This document shows, in pieces, positions 9,049 to 17,805 of a stretch of DNA of 64,000 nt. Positions within the stretch are counted from its first letter, which is position 1, and the number at the start of each line of letters is the position of its first letter. A program made the position numbers and the translations under genes. The notes under the pieces were generated by a model, which was not told the origin of the DNA, did not search any database, and was given only the letters and a program-made list of their open reading frames with translations. Origin of the DNA: Sphingobacterium psychroaquaticum (GTDB lineage Bacteria; Bacteroidota; Bacteroidia; Sphingobacteriales; Sphingobacteriaceae); NCBI RefSeq assembly GCF_900177625.1, contig NZ_FXAU01000003.1, forward strand, positions 1 to 64,000. Reading direction: 5' to 3'.

Positions 9049-9216
9049 ACTAGTATAGTTTAAATTTTTTAGTGTTTTTGTTTTCGTTCATACAGTAGGT
9101 AATAGGGAGGGAGGATTCGTTACAGATTATTTTTATTTTATTTGGGGTTCCGTAAAATAAGTCTGTAACCGGTACGTTTCTTAATTAAACAAAGCGAACA
9201 GAAATAATAAATATCA

Positions 9217-9247
9217 TTTGTTCATATGAGCAATTTTGCTATCTTTA
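9217..9247 (+). promoter_or_regulatory. Promoter of xerC-hpf (TTTG-N19-TATCTTTA)
   Basis: TTTG at 9217-9220, exactly 19 bases, then TATCTTTA at 9240-9247. This matches the Bacteroidota -33/-7 pair except for the last base of the -7 box (A for G). Transcription should start near 9253, giving a leader of about 13 bases. Confidence 0.6.
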
Positions 9248-9265
9248 TGAAAGCAGAAAAAAGGT

Positions 9266-10147
9266 ATGGAGAAGAAAAGATTTTTGAATTTTTTGCAGTT
9301 TGAGAAGCGATTCTCAACACATACTTTGCTTGCCTATACGCACGACCTAGATATTTTTTATACATTTCTGACACAAGAGGAGATACCTTTTGAGGAAGTA
9401 GATTACCGGGTTGTACGACACTTTTTAGCGACTTTAAAAGAAGAGGGTCGCGCGGCGAGCAGTATCAACCGTACCATTTCTTCTTTGCGTTCGTTCTATA
9501 AATTTTTGCAGCGGGAGACTTTGATTACACAAAACCCGATGAGTTTAGTGAAGGCACTTAAGATGCCCAAAAAACTACCGGTTGTGGTGGAGCAAGAAAA
9601 GCTCGTACAGCTCTTAGATGAGAAGGAGCATGGTGCTGATTCGTTTGCTGAGTTGCGTGAATTTGTCGTGTTGGAGTTACTCTTTGGAACAGGTATTCGT
9701 TTGTCTGAATTATTGACGATACAAGAGAAGGATATTGATATTTATAATCAAAAGATTCTTATATTCGGGAAACGCAGTAAGCAACGTTATGTACCCATTC
9801 ATGGGACATTGATGACAGGATTAAAAAAATATTTAAAATTGAAATATGATCAGGTATTTGCAAACAATTCGAGTTACCTGATCGTTACTAACGAAGGTAA
9901 GCAAGCCTACCCCGAACTGATTTACCGGATGGTAAAGCGGTGTTTGGGAGAGATTACCGCACAAAAGAAAAAAAGCCCACATGTGCTTAGACATACATTT
10001 GCGACTGCATTGTTAAACAATGGCGCCGATTTAAATGCTATTAAAGAGTTATTGGGCCATGCGGGACTCGCGGCAACGCAGGTCTATACGCATAATTCGG
10101 TTGAGAGATTGAAAACGATTTATAAACAAGCTCATCCAAAAGCTTAA
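9266..10147 (+). CDS. xerC: Tyrosine recombinase, XerC/XerD type
   Basis: 293 residues: an N-terminal SAM-like core-binding domain (about 1-85) and a C-terminal catalytic domain. The catalytic set is visible: Arg in 'FGTGIRLSELL', His and Arg in 'SPHVLRHTFATALL', His in 'ELLGHAGL', and the nucleophile Tyr in 'TQVYTH'. Xer recombinases resolve chromosome dimers at dif. The length, full active site and pairing with hpf mark this as the housekeeping gene, not a mobile-element integrase. In Bacteroidota such an integrase gene commonly precedes hpf. It has its own promoter, and hpf follows after 13 bases. Confidence 0.9.
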   Translation: MEKKRFLNFLQFEKRFSTHTLLAYTHDLDIFYTFLTQEEIPFEEVDYRVVRHFLATLKEEGRAASSINRTISSLRSFYKFLQRETLITQNPMSLVKALKMPKKLPVVVEQEKLVQLLDEKEHGADSFAELREFVVLELLFGTGIRLSELLTIQEKDIDIYNQKILIFGKRSKQRYVPIHGTLMTGLKKYLKLKYDQVFANNSSYLIVTNEGKQAYPELIYRMVKRCLGEITAQKKKSPHVLRHTFATALLNNGADLNAIKELLGHAGLAATQVYTHNSVERLKTIYKQAHPKA

Positions 10148-10150
10148 AAA

Positions 10151-10156
10151 AGGAGG
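10151..10156 (+). promoter_or_regulatory. Strong Shine-Dalgarno sequence (AGGAGG) before hpf
   Basis: A full AGGAGG stands four bases before the hpf ATG. Bacteroidota ribosomes largely ignore such sites because the anti-SD is covered, and nearly all other starts in this window lack one, so this site stands out. Confidence 0.75.
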
Positions 10157-10160
10157 AAAA

Positions 10161-10505
10161 ATGAACATTACAGTGCAATCTATCAAATTTGATGCTGATC
10201 AAAAATTGGTTGACTTCATTAAGAAAAAGGCAGCTAAGCTCGGACTATTCTTAGATAATATCATTGAAGGGTTCTGTTACTTGCGCTTGGAAAATGTGGA
10301 TGATGAAGCAAACAAGGTTGTGGAGTTGAAGTTAAATATTCCAGGAAGTCAATTGTTTGCAAAAGCGCAAGCCAAGACTTTTGAAGAGGCTACAGACGTA
10401 GCGGTGGAATCCATCCGTAGGCAGATTAATAAATACAAAACAAAGGTAAAGACGAATTCGAGTAACCATAAAGAATTGTTGAACAGTGAAGAAGATGAAT
10501 TCTAG
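10161..10505 (+). CDS. hpf: Ribosome hibernation promoting factor, short HPF/RaiA type
   Basis: 114 residues covering the HPF/YfiA domain (beta-alpha-beta-beta-beta-alpha; 'MNITVQSIKFDADQKLVDFI', 'AKTFEEATDVAVESIRRQI', 'INKYKTK'). There is no long C-terminal dimerisation domain, so it is the short form. It binds the 30S subunit in the decoding region and stores ribosomes in stationary phase. It lies 13 bases after xerC, with a perfect Shine-Dalgarno sequence four bases before the ATG, and ends at a strong terminator. The low-complexity tail 'KELLNSEEDEF' is charged. Confidence 0.92.
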   Translation: MNITVQSIKFDADQKLVDFIKKKAAKLGLFLDNIIEGFCYLRLENVDDEANKVVELKLNIPGSQLFAKAQAKTFEEATDVAVESIRRQINKYKTKVKTNSSNHKELLNSEEDEF

Positions 10506-10535
10506 TTTATTGTAACAACATCTTATGGAATACAG

Positions 10536-10575
10536 AAGGCCTCAGCAAATATAAATGCTGAGGCCTTTGTTTTTT
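10536..10575. terminator. Bidirectional terminator after hpf
   Basis: The 12-bp stem AAGGCCTCAGCA/TGCTGAGGCCTT has an 8-base loop and is followed by TGTTTTTTTT on the plus strand. It separates hpf from the convergent gene ending at 10579. Confidence 0.85.
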
Positions 10576-10578
10576 TTA

Positions 10579-11844
10579 CTAATCGGCGATGCTTGCATGC
10601 CCATTTATAGTCAGTGTTCGTCCTTCTTTTATGCGGCTATCGATATGTACCTTTAAGCGGGATGCTTTCCAGGTTTCGAATAATCCCATAGACCAGCTGT
10701 TTGGCCAGCGTCCAAAGTCGACCGCTAAAAAGATCGGACTCTCCGTTGAAATAAATTGCTGTTGCTCGCTGTCCCGCGAAGTCGAGTTGATTTCATAATT
10801 ATCTACCTCCGTTCTATAGAAATTGTAAAAGAATTTTGAGGGTAATTGGACCTTGTTTTTTATTGTACCACGCCAAGTATAGCTAACTTTCGGAACGGTT
10901 AATGTACGAATTTCGGATGTTTCGATACTGTTAAAGTTATCGTCATAACCATAGCTGATAATGGTGTCCTGCTGTGTTGTGGACTGTGGAGAAACCTGAA
11001 TATCGATGTAATCAGCCTTCATAGAAGCTGTTTCATTTCCCAAGGCGAGTGCACTAATACGTGCCAATAAAGGAGTTTCTTCGAAAGGAAGGGTACTCCA
11101 AAAGGTGAGTACATCCGTCGTTGGTTGGAGCTGGCGTATCATTTTCTTTGTTGGCTGTTGCTGAGATAAAAGCCAGTTGCCGGTGATAGTTGCTTTATTT
11201 TCTCTAATATCAATACCAATAGCCAATGTTTGGTCCAAGCGGTTTAGTGTGACATGCTTATCGAATGTAAAGCCTATTTCCGTGGCTTTTGATACCGCTG
11301 TTTGCCACGATTGGGGCTTGTCCAGTAGTGCTGCTAGGCTTTGCTTTAGCTCCGGCTCCGCCGTTGATACACCAAGGGCCAGAAATTCTTTGTTAAAAAG
11401 TATATGGCAATATTTATGGAGCTTGACTGCCATCAGTCCCTTTTCTTTATCGATGAGCTCAATCTGTTTCGGATAGTGGTTTACAAAAAATGAAAGACAT
11501 GTTTCATAATTCGATACAGACAGGATGGCAAATAGGTTGTCCTGCTCTTGCGGTAGCGAGAAGAAAAATAGACGTGATGGTATTTTGAGACCACTATTCC
11601 AGAAGAAATCTTTCAGCCAGTTTCTTTTGCTGGTGGTATCGGATACCTGTGATTTCTTTTTTTTGAGAAGAGAAGAAACATTATCGAGGAGAAGATCGTC
11701 GACAGCAACAGACAATATCGTGGTACTTTGTGTACTTACAAATTGTTTGTTTGCCTGATATTTACGTACCAGGTAAAAGCCCCAGCCGATGGTAAAAAGC
11801 ACGGCTAGGGTGATACTTGTGTATATAAAGATCTTTTTTACCAT
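10579..11844 (-). CDS. Membrane-anchored exported protein of unknown function
   Basis: 421 residues. One N-terminal membrane anchor (about residues 5-26, 'IFIYTSITLAVLFTIGWGFY') leads into a long soluble domain on the far side of the membrane. I do not recognise the domain. The theme of the N-terminal part ('TTILSVAVDDLLLDNVSSLL', then 'FFFSLPQEQDNLFAILSVSN') recalls the DUF4836-like family and resembles the upstream neighbour's start, so the two may be distant relatives. It overlaps the upstream gene by 7 bases and is the last of a three-gene unit with 11838-13895 and 13906-14589. Confidence 0.8.
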   Translation of the reverse strand: MVKKIFIYTSITLAVLFTIGWGFYLVRKYQANKQFVSTQSTTILSVAVDDLLLDNVSSLLKKKKSQVSDTTSKRNWLKDFFWNSGLKIPSRLFFFSLPQEQDNLFAILSVSNYETCLSFFVNHYPKQIELIDKEKGLMAVKLHKYCHILFNKEFLALGVSTAEPELKQSLAALLDKPQSWQTAVSKATEIGFTFDKHVTLNRLDQTLAIGIDIRENKATITGNWLLSQQQPTKKMIRQLQPTTDVLTFWSTLPFEETPLLARISALALGNETASMKADYIDIQVSPQSTTQQDTIISYGYDDNFNSIETSEIRTLTVPKVSYTWRGTIKNKVQLPSKFFYNFYRTEVDNYEINSTSRDSEQQQFISTESPIFLAVDFGRWPNSWSMGLFETWKASRLKVHIDSRIKEGRTLTINGHASIAD

Positions 11845-13895
11845 AATGAAGTAGTCATACTCTCATCTACATTATCAATAAGTTGGTCTAAAAGATACTG
11901 AAGGGCATTCTCACCTTGACGGGGGAAAGTAATAGCTACTTCGCCCGTTAGTTTATTGCCCTTTAAGCCATGTGCACGAACGGCAATATCACCGTAGTTA
12001 GATAGCTGATCAACAGTTTTTTTCCAACTGTTGATAACAGGAACCCCAAGCTTGTTTAATGTTTCTGGAATAGCCGCGGTATGAACAACAGCGTTTAAGA
12101 TATTGTTCTGTATATCTTTTTTAATCTGTCCATTTGCAACACTTCTGAATCTATTTTCTTTGATGCTAAGGATCTGTTCGCGGTCGTTACTGATGAATAC
12201 GATATCGTCCTTAAAGGTGATATAGATTGTCGTACTTTTATTTTCGAGAATGGTATAGATACCATCTTCTTCTTGTATTTTGACCGTCTTTTCGCCGTAC
12301 GTCAAGAGCTTCTTATATAAGCGTTGGTCTTCAGAAGTGAACATCCATAGGAAACTCGGAATAAATTCCTCTTTAGTTTTAGTAACTTCAGTGTAATTAT
12401 AGTCCTCATCATATTCGTAATCCGTATATTCGGTATTTACTTTTTGAAGGTCGTTAACAAACAGAAGGTGATCGCCACGCATTACTTTACCAATTGCTTT
12501 TTCATCTACAGCGATTTCAAGCGCCATTCCTGCAATCGAGACCAGGTCGGCATGTTCTGAAAGGAGTGGTCCGTACCAACGGTCAAATAAAGCAGGCATT
12601 TGCTGTAAATAACCTTCTGTGTTGATATTTAAAGAGAAGTATCCTAAATGGTTTTGTGGAATATATTTAGAGAACCGTGGATTTGCTTTCGTCTTATATA
12701 TTTTTTTGAAGACCTGTTCCATCTCCTTATCTAAGCCGATAGCACCTTTTAGTTTCAATGTATGTTGGTCTTGGACTAAGTCAAACATAGCTTCCTTGTA
12801 CCCATAGTTTAGATTTTGCATTTTGATGCCATACGCTAGTGTTAGTGCATCATAAGGCAATGCATTTTTATATACATCATCCAGGTCATTAACCCAAAGA
12901 CGTACGAGTGTGTTTTTTGGATCAAATGCTAAAATATCTTTATTAGATGATAGATTTTTTTGAGGCGTGAGATACGTGTTGAAGTCGTGCGCTAACCATG
13001 TTGTAAAAAGGTTATTTCGGATCGAATCATTTTTTGCATTCCTTGCCATCTCTATTTGGTACATCGAGTCGGTGTAGGCATCGTTGTCATATTCATCATC
13101 GCCATAGTTATACGTGTATCCTTCAATGCTGTCGCCTTCCAGTGTAAAATCATGGGCTTCCCATAGGGTTTCTACGGAATCGGCTAGGGTAGCCTCTTCG
13201 TAAACAATAGCAGCAACCGAATCTACTGCGGCTGCAGCTTCTTCGATGGCTTCAAGTTCATCTTCTTCCCACTCTTCGGCTTCGCTCGTGTCTACCTCTA
13301 TGTCATCCTCCGAAAAATCGATCGCCTCCACGGCAGCCTCGGCATATGCCGCATCAACTGCTGCGTCATATTGTGGGATTTCAATACCATAACGGTTGGC
13401 TACTTCTTCTTGTTCGAAATAACGATTATTGATCGAGCCAGTGAACAAAAACAAAACATTATTGTTCCATGCTGCTTGCATCTTCCCATCCGGAGAAACT
13501 CGACGTTGATAACCGTTCTCGGTCGGCAGGGAGCTAAAGTCAGTAAATAGTCGCTGCTCGACTTTATTGTCCTGCTTCAACGGAATTAGTATACCGATAT
13601 AATATAAGCTATCGTTGTTTACCCGATAGATGTATCCATTTCGATCATAAGACATATCCAGATCCATAATGTCTTTAGTTCGTTCTTGCTGATGCTGATC
13701 CAATGCATCAAAAGCACCGAGACGAGAGAGAACGGCATTTATTTTCTCAAAGGAGCTATGCTTAACGATGGCTTTATTGTTGATGACCGTTACAAATTCA
13801 GCATTTTCGGGAACCTGCTTAATAAGATCTTGTGCATGCGTCGCATGAACACCGAATACAGTAAGCAGTGCACAGAAGTATTTTTTTGGATGCAT
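11838..13895 (-). CDS. Large exported protein with acidic insert (DUF4836-like, unknown function)
   Basis: 685 residues with a signal peptide ending near 'VHATHAQ'. The opening 'IKQVPENAEFVTVINNKAIV' resembles DUF4836-type Bacteroidota proteins. Residues about 170-290 form a striking acidic, alanine-rich insert ('DFSEDDIEVDTSEAEEWEED' and beyond) that interrupts an otherwise ordered beta-rich protein. Function is not known. The frame extends upstream to a TTG at 13922, but that would overlap the previous gene and spoil the signal peptide, so I use the ATG at 13895, 10 bases past the upstream stop. It overlaps the downstream gene by 7 bases. Confidence 0.8.
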   Translation of the reverse strand: MHPKKYFCALLTVFGVHATHAQDLIKQVPENAEFVTVINNKAIVKHSSFEKINAVLSRLGAFDALDQHQQERTKDIMDLDMSYDRNGYIYRVNNDSLYYIGILIPLKQDNKVEQRLFTDFSSLPTENGYQRRVSPDGKMQAAWNNNVLFLFTGSINNRYFEQEEVANRYGIEIPQYDAAVDAAYAEAAVEAIDFSEDDIEVDTSEAEEWEEDELEAIEEAAAAVDSVAAIVYEEATLADSVETLWEAHDFTLEGDSIEGYTYNYGDDEYDNDAYTDSMYQIEMARNAKNDSIRNNLFTTWLAHDFNTYLTPQKNLSSNKDILAFDPKNTLVRLWVNDLDDVYKNALPYDALTLAYGIKMQNLNYGYKEAMFDLVQDQHTLKLKGAIGLDKEMEQVFKKIYKTKANPRFSKYIPQNHLGYFSLNINTEGYLQQMPALFDRWYGPLLSEHADLVSIAGMALEIAVDEKAIGKVMRGDHLLFVNDLQKVNTEYTDYEYDEDYNYTEVTKTKEEFIPSFLWMFTSEDQRLYKKLLTYGEKTVKIQEEDGIYTILENKSTTIYITFKDDIVFISNDREQILSIKENRFRSVANGQIKKDIQNNILNAVVHTAAIPETLNKLGVPVINSWKKTVDQLSNYGDIAVRAHGLKGNKLTGEVAITFPRQGENALQYLLDQLIDNVDESMTTSLW

Positions 13896-13905
13896 TATGT
13901 TAGAA

Positions 13906-14589
13906 TTAATTTTGAAGTACAATATTATTCGCTACAGAGGCCTTACCACTAATTAGGTCTGTTGCTTTTATTTTTAAGAGAACGGCTTTTTTAGTGGCGG
14001 ATAGTTTTGCCGTTGGATTATTTTGTGATTTTACACTTTTATCAAAACGTACTATTTGTGTGTAAAAAGCATCATCGAAAAGTTTACGATCATTTTGGGA
14101 GAGTTTAGAAAATTCCTTACTCATCGAGGACGCATATGTATATTGGCGTCCAAAGGTTAATGATTTGTTGTTATAGCTATAGCTGTGGTTGTTCCCAAGA
14201 GGGCTTTTGAAGTGTTGCGCCAGCGTTTTGGTAAAACTATTTAAAGCCGTAACAGAAGTAAAGTCACAGGAGATGGTTGCGATAAAATTTGTAAAATCCA
14301 ACGTATGGTTTACCCGACTTATGCCGGGAGTGGATTGAAGAATTTTTATGATCGTAGCCGTTTCTGACTTGATGGTAGCTTGGCTCGGGATAGTTAAACC
14401 ATTAACACTTTTCATCTTCATGAGTGAGGCTACTTTTGTTTTGCTTTTACTCAAATTAAGTGTAGCCTTGATCGAGCCCGATCCGTCTGCCTTCATATCG
14501 ATTTCTTCGACCAAATCGAAGCAACTGGTGAAGAGCATACAGGTGATCGATAGCAGTAAGATCTTTATTTTTAGACGTATTTTTTTCAT
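13906..14589 (-). CDS. Lipoprotein of unknown function, LppM-like
   Basis: 227 residues. The lipobox 'LFTSC' puts the acylated Cys near residue 20. The mature start 'FDLVEEIDMKADGSGSIK' followed by a long helical/beta region resembles LppM/DUF3153-type lipoprotein domains, but I would not name it. An open frame reaches back to a GTG at 14688; the promoter at 14624-14654 lies inside that stretch and the ATG at 14589 begins a proper lipoprotein signal, so I use 14589. It is the first gene of the three-gene exported operon, 10 bases before the next start. Confidence 0.78.
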   Translation of the reverse strand: MKKIRLKIKILLLSITCMLFTSCFDLVEEIDMKADGSGSIKATLNLSKSKTKVASLMKMKSVNGLTIPSQATIKSETATIIKILQSTPGISRVNHTLDFTNFIATISCDFTSVTALNSFTKTLAQHFKSPLGNNHSYSYNNKSLTFGRQYTYASSMSKEFSKLSQNDRKLFDDAFYTQIVRFDKSVKSQNNPTAKLSATKKAVLLKIKATDLISGKASVANNIVLQN

Positions 14590-14623
14590 AGTGTATCGTT
14601 GTCCAGCTGGGGACCGTAAATAA

Positions 14624-14654
14624 CAAAGATGTTGATATAAAACAGGAATACAAA
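14624..14654 (-). promoter_or_regulatory. Promoter of the exported three-gene operon (TTTG-N19-CATCTTTG)
   Basis: On the minus strand TTTG (14654-14651) is followed after exactly 19 bases by CATCTTTG (14631-14624), one mismatch from TAnnTTTG. The start site would be near 14618, with a leader of about 29 bases to the ATG at 14589. Confidence 0.6.
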
Positions 14655-14793
14655 ATGAGATCCAAGAGCTGTAGCCGTTCTTCCACACGACTTTTTTTGT
14701 GTTGACTATTTTGATCTAGTATATGTATTCTATAAGCACAAAAATACAGAGATAGTCGTATGCGTGAAATCCCTGAAAGCAGTGGTTTTATAA

Positions 14794-15423
14794 TTACTGA
14801 CGAATTAAACCATACTCCAGGGCTAGCTTGATGACGGAGCTCAAATTTTTGGTGCTGAATTTTTCAATTAGATTTTTTCGATGGCTTTCTACCGTGTGCG
14901 GACTGATAAACAGGCGCTCTGCAATTTGTATCGTTGTAAACCCTTGTGCTGCTTCCTGTAAAATTTCTTTCTCGCGACGCGTCAGTTTGGGTACCCGTAA
15001 TAATGTGTCTTGTTGTTTAGATTCTAGTATAAATTTCGTTTGCGAACAAACATATGTATCTCCCAGGAGGATGGTTTTAATGCCGGTTACAATATCATCA
15101 ACAGATGAGTTTTTCTGGACATAACCGTTTGCTCCTTGGTCGAGCATGCTCTTGATTACGGCATATTCATTATGTACACTGATGATCAGTATCCGTAAAT
15201 CCGGGTACTTTCGTTTCATATCGGCGACCAGGTCTAGGCTGTTGGCGTCGGGTAAATTAATATCCAATAATAATACCTGTGGCGGTGTTTCAGACAGAAA
15301 AGCCAATGTACTTTTAGCATCCGGAAAACATCCAATGACGTGAAAGTCTTCTTCTTTAGATAGTATATTCTTTAATCCTTCCAAGAGGAGCGGATGGTCG
15401 TCGGTAATAGCAATGTTGATCAT
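14794..15423 (-). CDS. LuxR/NarL-type response regulator
   Basis: 209 residues. The receiver domain (1-120) has the acidic pair 'ITDDHPLL', the phospho-acceptor Asp in 'VLLLDINLPD' and Lys in 'GYVQKNSS'. The C-terminal LuxR-type helix-turn-helix reads 'LTRREKEILQEAAQGFTTIQ' then 'ERLFISPHTVESHRKNLIEK'. The gene starts with the ATGA shared with the stop of the upstream histidine kinase, so the two are cotranslated and make a two-component pair. The target genes cannot be seen; the exported operon just downstream is an obvious candidate but has its own promoter. Confidence 0.95.
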   Translation of the reverse strand: MINIAITDDHPLLLEGLKNILSKEEDFHVIGCFPDAKSTLAFLSETPPQVLLLDINLPDANSLDLVADMKRKYPDLRILIISVHNEYAVIKSMLDQGANGYVQKNSSVDDIVTGIKTILLGDTYVCSQTKFILESKQQDTLLRVPKLTRREKEILQEAAQGFTTIQIAERLFISPHTVESHRKNLIEKFSTKNLSSVIKLALEYGLIRQ

Positions 15424-17699
15424 GCGGTAGTGTTTTGGATAGGGAAATCAAATTCTATTGTTGTGCCCAAGTTTAACTCAGACTGTATATTAAGCTGTCC
15501 TTTTAAGAATTGAACGCGCGATTGTATGTTGTGTAATCCGGCAGATTTTTTTTGTTCAATAGCGTTCATATCAAACCCTTTTCCGTTATCTTCGATGGTT
15601 ACGTATATGCGGTCATTTTCTTCAACAAGTTGGATTAACAGCTGGTTGGCTTCAGCATGCTTGATTGCATTATTGACCAATTCTTGAATAATCCGATAAA
15701 CCAATAGTTGGTTTTCAGTAGACAGGCGTTGTGTATAATGAAGAAAATGAACATCGATTTCTAGCTTTTCATTCTCCATGCGTTTAGCATAATCTTGAAG
15801 AACTTCTTGTAAGCCATATTTAATCAACAAATCGGGCATCAGGTTGTGCGCCACGCGTCGTAACTCATTAACAGCGCTATCCAGCTGTGATAGGGAGTCT
15901 TGCATGTGCAGCTTTTCGACGTCATTCATTTTTTCAATGCGGTGCGAAAGATTCAGCTTGGTGCTCGAAAGAATGCCGCCCAGGCCATCATGTAAGTCGC
16001 GGGCTAAACGACCTCGTTCCAGCTCCTGCCCGTCAAGCATGGCGGTAAGATTTGAGATTTGACTATTTTGACGTTCTTGCTCTAACGCTAGGGCATGGAG
16101 TTTCTGCTGTTGTTGCATCCCTTTAGCGCGTTGGAGATAGGCATATAAGAGGAGAATAAGGAGCAATAAAAAGGCAGCAGCCAGTAAGCCATAGTATCGG
16201 TTTAATTTTTCTTTATAGCTAATCGTGTTTTGAAAGTTCAACACTTCTTGTTCTCTTTTTTGTGCTTCCAATCTAGAAAGCTTCAGTTGTTGTTCTTTTT
16301 TTTGTCCCTCAAGGTGTGCTAATTCTAGTTCCTTGCGTTGGTTTTCTTCATTGAGTCGCATATTTTGCAACAGTTGCTGCTGTTGGACTGTACGGATATG
16401 CATGAGACTGAGCTGCTGTTCCTTTTGCTGGGATTCAAGGGCCAGCCGCAATAACTGTTGCTGCTGACGTTCTTTCTCAAACTGCGCTTCCAGGCGACGG
16501 CCCTGCTCGAGTTTCTCGGTGTCATAGACACGCGTGAAAACTTCATTATAGGATTTGTAATAACGTAAGGCTTCAGATAGGTTTTTCTCCTCTTCGTATA
16601 TTTTTGAAAGATGCTGATAGATGCTCATGACGACGGTTTGATCCAATAGGGGGTCTTGGTTGACCGCCGTAAGGGATGCAAGTAGATAGTCTTTGGCGCG
16701 TTCAGCGTTACCTTTCTTGATGCTTATATCGGCTAGAATACCATATGCAGATGCAACCTGTGAAAACTGTTCGCTTTGTTGTGCTTGTGCCAACGCCATT
16801 TCGGCATAGGCGATAGCTTTTTCACGGTAGGTATCCGGAAAATAATGCAAATATAGATTGGCTAAATTAATGGCAGCGAAGGAGAGGTTGGAAGAGACGA
16901 CCATATTTTGTTTGTTTTTTTGGTAGGTCTCAATCGCTTTTAGGTAATATCGTTCGGACGTATGGAGCTTGTCGTCTTGTAAGGACGCAATGTATTGTTG
17001 CTCGCAGAGATAGCCCATCATCATGTATGCTTCAAAGATCGCTGCCGGATCTTGTTGTTTGATGGCGATGTCTAAGGCTTGCTTACCATACTTTTCTTGC
17101 AATTCGTATTCTTTCCAGTTGGCGTAGATCGAGGTCAGCTCACTCAAGGTGGATGCTTTTCTGATCAAGAGGCTTTCCGAAGGTTGCGCATTATCAAATT
17201 GTTGAAGGGCATTTAAAAATTGACGGACGGCTTCTGCCTCTTGGTTATTACGGGCGTGGAGCCATCCTCGACAGTAACTTACATAACCTTTTGTTTCTTT
17301 ATGTGTTGTCTTTTCAGCATATACATGAGCGAGATCAATATACTGTTTACTTTCTTTTTCATGATCCAGAATGCGGTTGTTCATGGCTAAGATTGCGCAG
17401 AGGTGTGCCGCATATTTACTATCGGGAAACCGTTGTGCTTGTTTCAGATTTTCTTCCAAGAGTTGCATCGCTTTCTCGGGTTGTTGATTGAAGAACAAGG
17501 CTTGGGCATACTTGCCGGCTTTATAAAACTTTGAAGGATCGTTGAGCTTACTGCTTTGATATTGATAAGCAAGCTTATCGAGAAGTTGTTGCCCTTTTGT
17601 GAGACAAGGCACGAAGAGTAACAATAAAAATATCCACTTTCCACGTACGGATTGGAGAATGTAACGGGTAAGGAATATTGTCGCTCGTTGGTTGGCCAT
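15420..17699 (-). CDS. TPR sensor histidine kinase (HisKA_3 type)
   Basis: 759 residues: a signal sequence, a long periplasmic TPR region (about 60-400), a Gln-rich coiled coil (about 400-490), one membrane helix (about 500-520), a HisKA_3 dimerisation domain with the phospho-acceptor His570 in 'ARDLHDGLGG', and an HATPase domain (N box 'ELVNNAIKHA', G1 'EDNGKGFD', G2 'GLHNIQSR'). It is the NarL-type partner of the response regulator, with which it overlaps by four bases. The periplasmic TPRs suggest that it senses a protein or peptide in the envelope, but the ligand is unknown. A promoter lies 25-32 bases upstream. Confidence 0.95.
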   Translation of the reverse strand: MANQRATIFLTRYILQSVRGKWIFLLLLFVPCLTKGQQLLDKLAYQYQSSKLNDPSKFYKAGKYAQALFFNQQPEKAMQLLEENLKQAQRFPDSKYAAHLCAILAMNNRILDHEKESKQYIDLAHVYAEKTTHKETKGYVSYCRGWLHARNNQEAEAVRQFLNALQQFDNAQPSESLLIRKASTLSELTSIYANWKEYELQEKYGKQALDIAIKQQDPAAIFEAYMMMGYLCEQQYIASLQDDKLHTSERYYLKAIETYQKNKQNMVVSSNLSFAAINLANLYLHYFPDTYREKAIAYAEMALAQAQQSEQFSQVASAYGILADISIKKGNAERAKDYLLASLTAVNQDPLLDQTVVMSIYQHLSKIYEEEKNLSEALRYYKSYNEVFTRVYDTEKLEQGRRLEAQFEKERQQQQLLRLALESQQKEQQLSLMHIRTVQQQQLLQNMRLNEENQRKELELAHLEGQKKEQQLKLSRLEAQKREQEVLNFQNTISYKEKLNRYYGLLAAAFLLLLILLLYAYLQRAKGMQQQQKLHALALEQERQNSQISNLTAMLDGQELERGRLARDLHDGLGGILSSTKLNLSHRIEKMNDVEKLHMQDSLSQLDSAVNELRRVAHNLMPDLLIKYGLQEVLQDYAKRMENEKLEIDVHFLHYTQRLSTENQLLVYRIIQELVNNAIKHAEANQLLIQLVEENDRIYVTIEDNGKGFDMNAIEQKKSAGLHNIQSRVQFLKGQLNIQSELNLGTTIEFDFPIQNTTA

Positions 17700-17723
17700 T
17701 GTTATTTATTGCACTTTTCTGTG

Positions 17724-17731
17724 CAAAGCTA
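17724..17731 (-). promoter_or_regulatory. Promoter of the two-component operon (TAGCTTTG)
   Basis: TAGCTTTG on the minus strand fits TAnnTTTG exactly; 19 bases upstream stands TTCG, one mismatch from TTTG. The leader to the ATG at 17699 would be about 19 bases and carries a small TGCAC/GTGCA inverted repeat. Confidence 0.6.
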
Positions 17732-17755
17732 CTGGTTTACTGTCTATTTACGAAA

Positions 17756-17786
17756 ACAGCACGGAAAGCTAATGCCGCCGTGCTGT
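17756..17786 (-). terminator. Terminator of the WG-repeat gene
   Basis: The perfect 9-bp stem ACAGCACGG/CCGTGCTGT with a 13-base loop is followed by TTTTCG on the minus strand, 20 bases past the stop at 17806. Confidence 0.65.
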
Positions 17787-17805
17787 ATCGCGGGTAAAAA
17801 ATACG

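Noticed and set aside
9266..10147. Tyrosine recombinase as a sign of a mobile element
   Set aside because: The full XerC-type length, partner hpf gene, local promoter and lack of flanking att repeats or cargo fit the housekeeping Xer gene.
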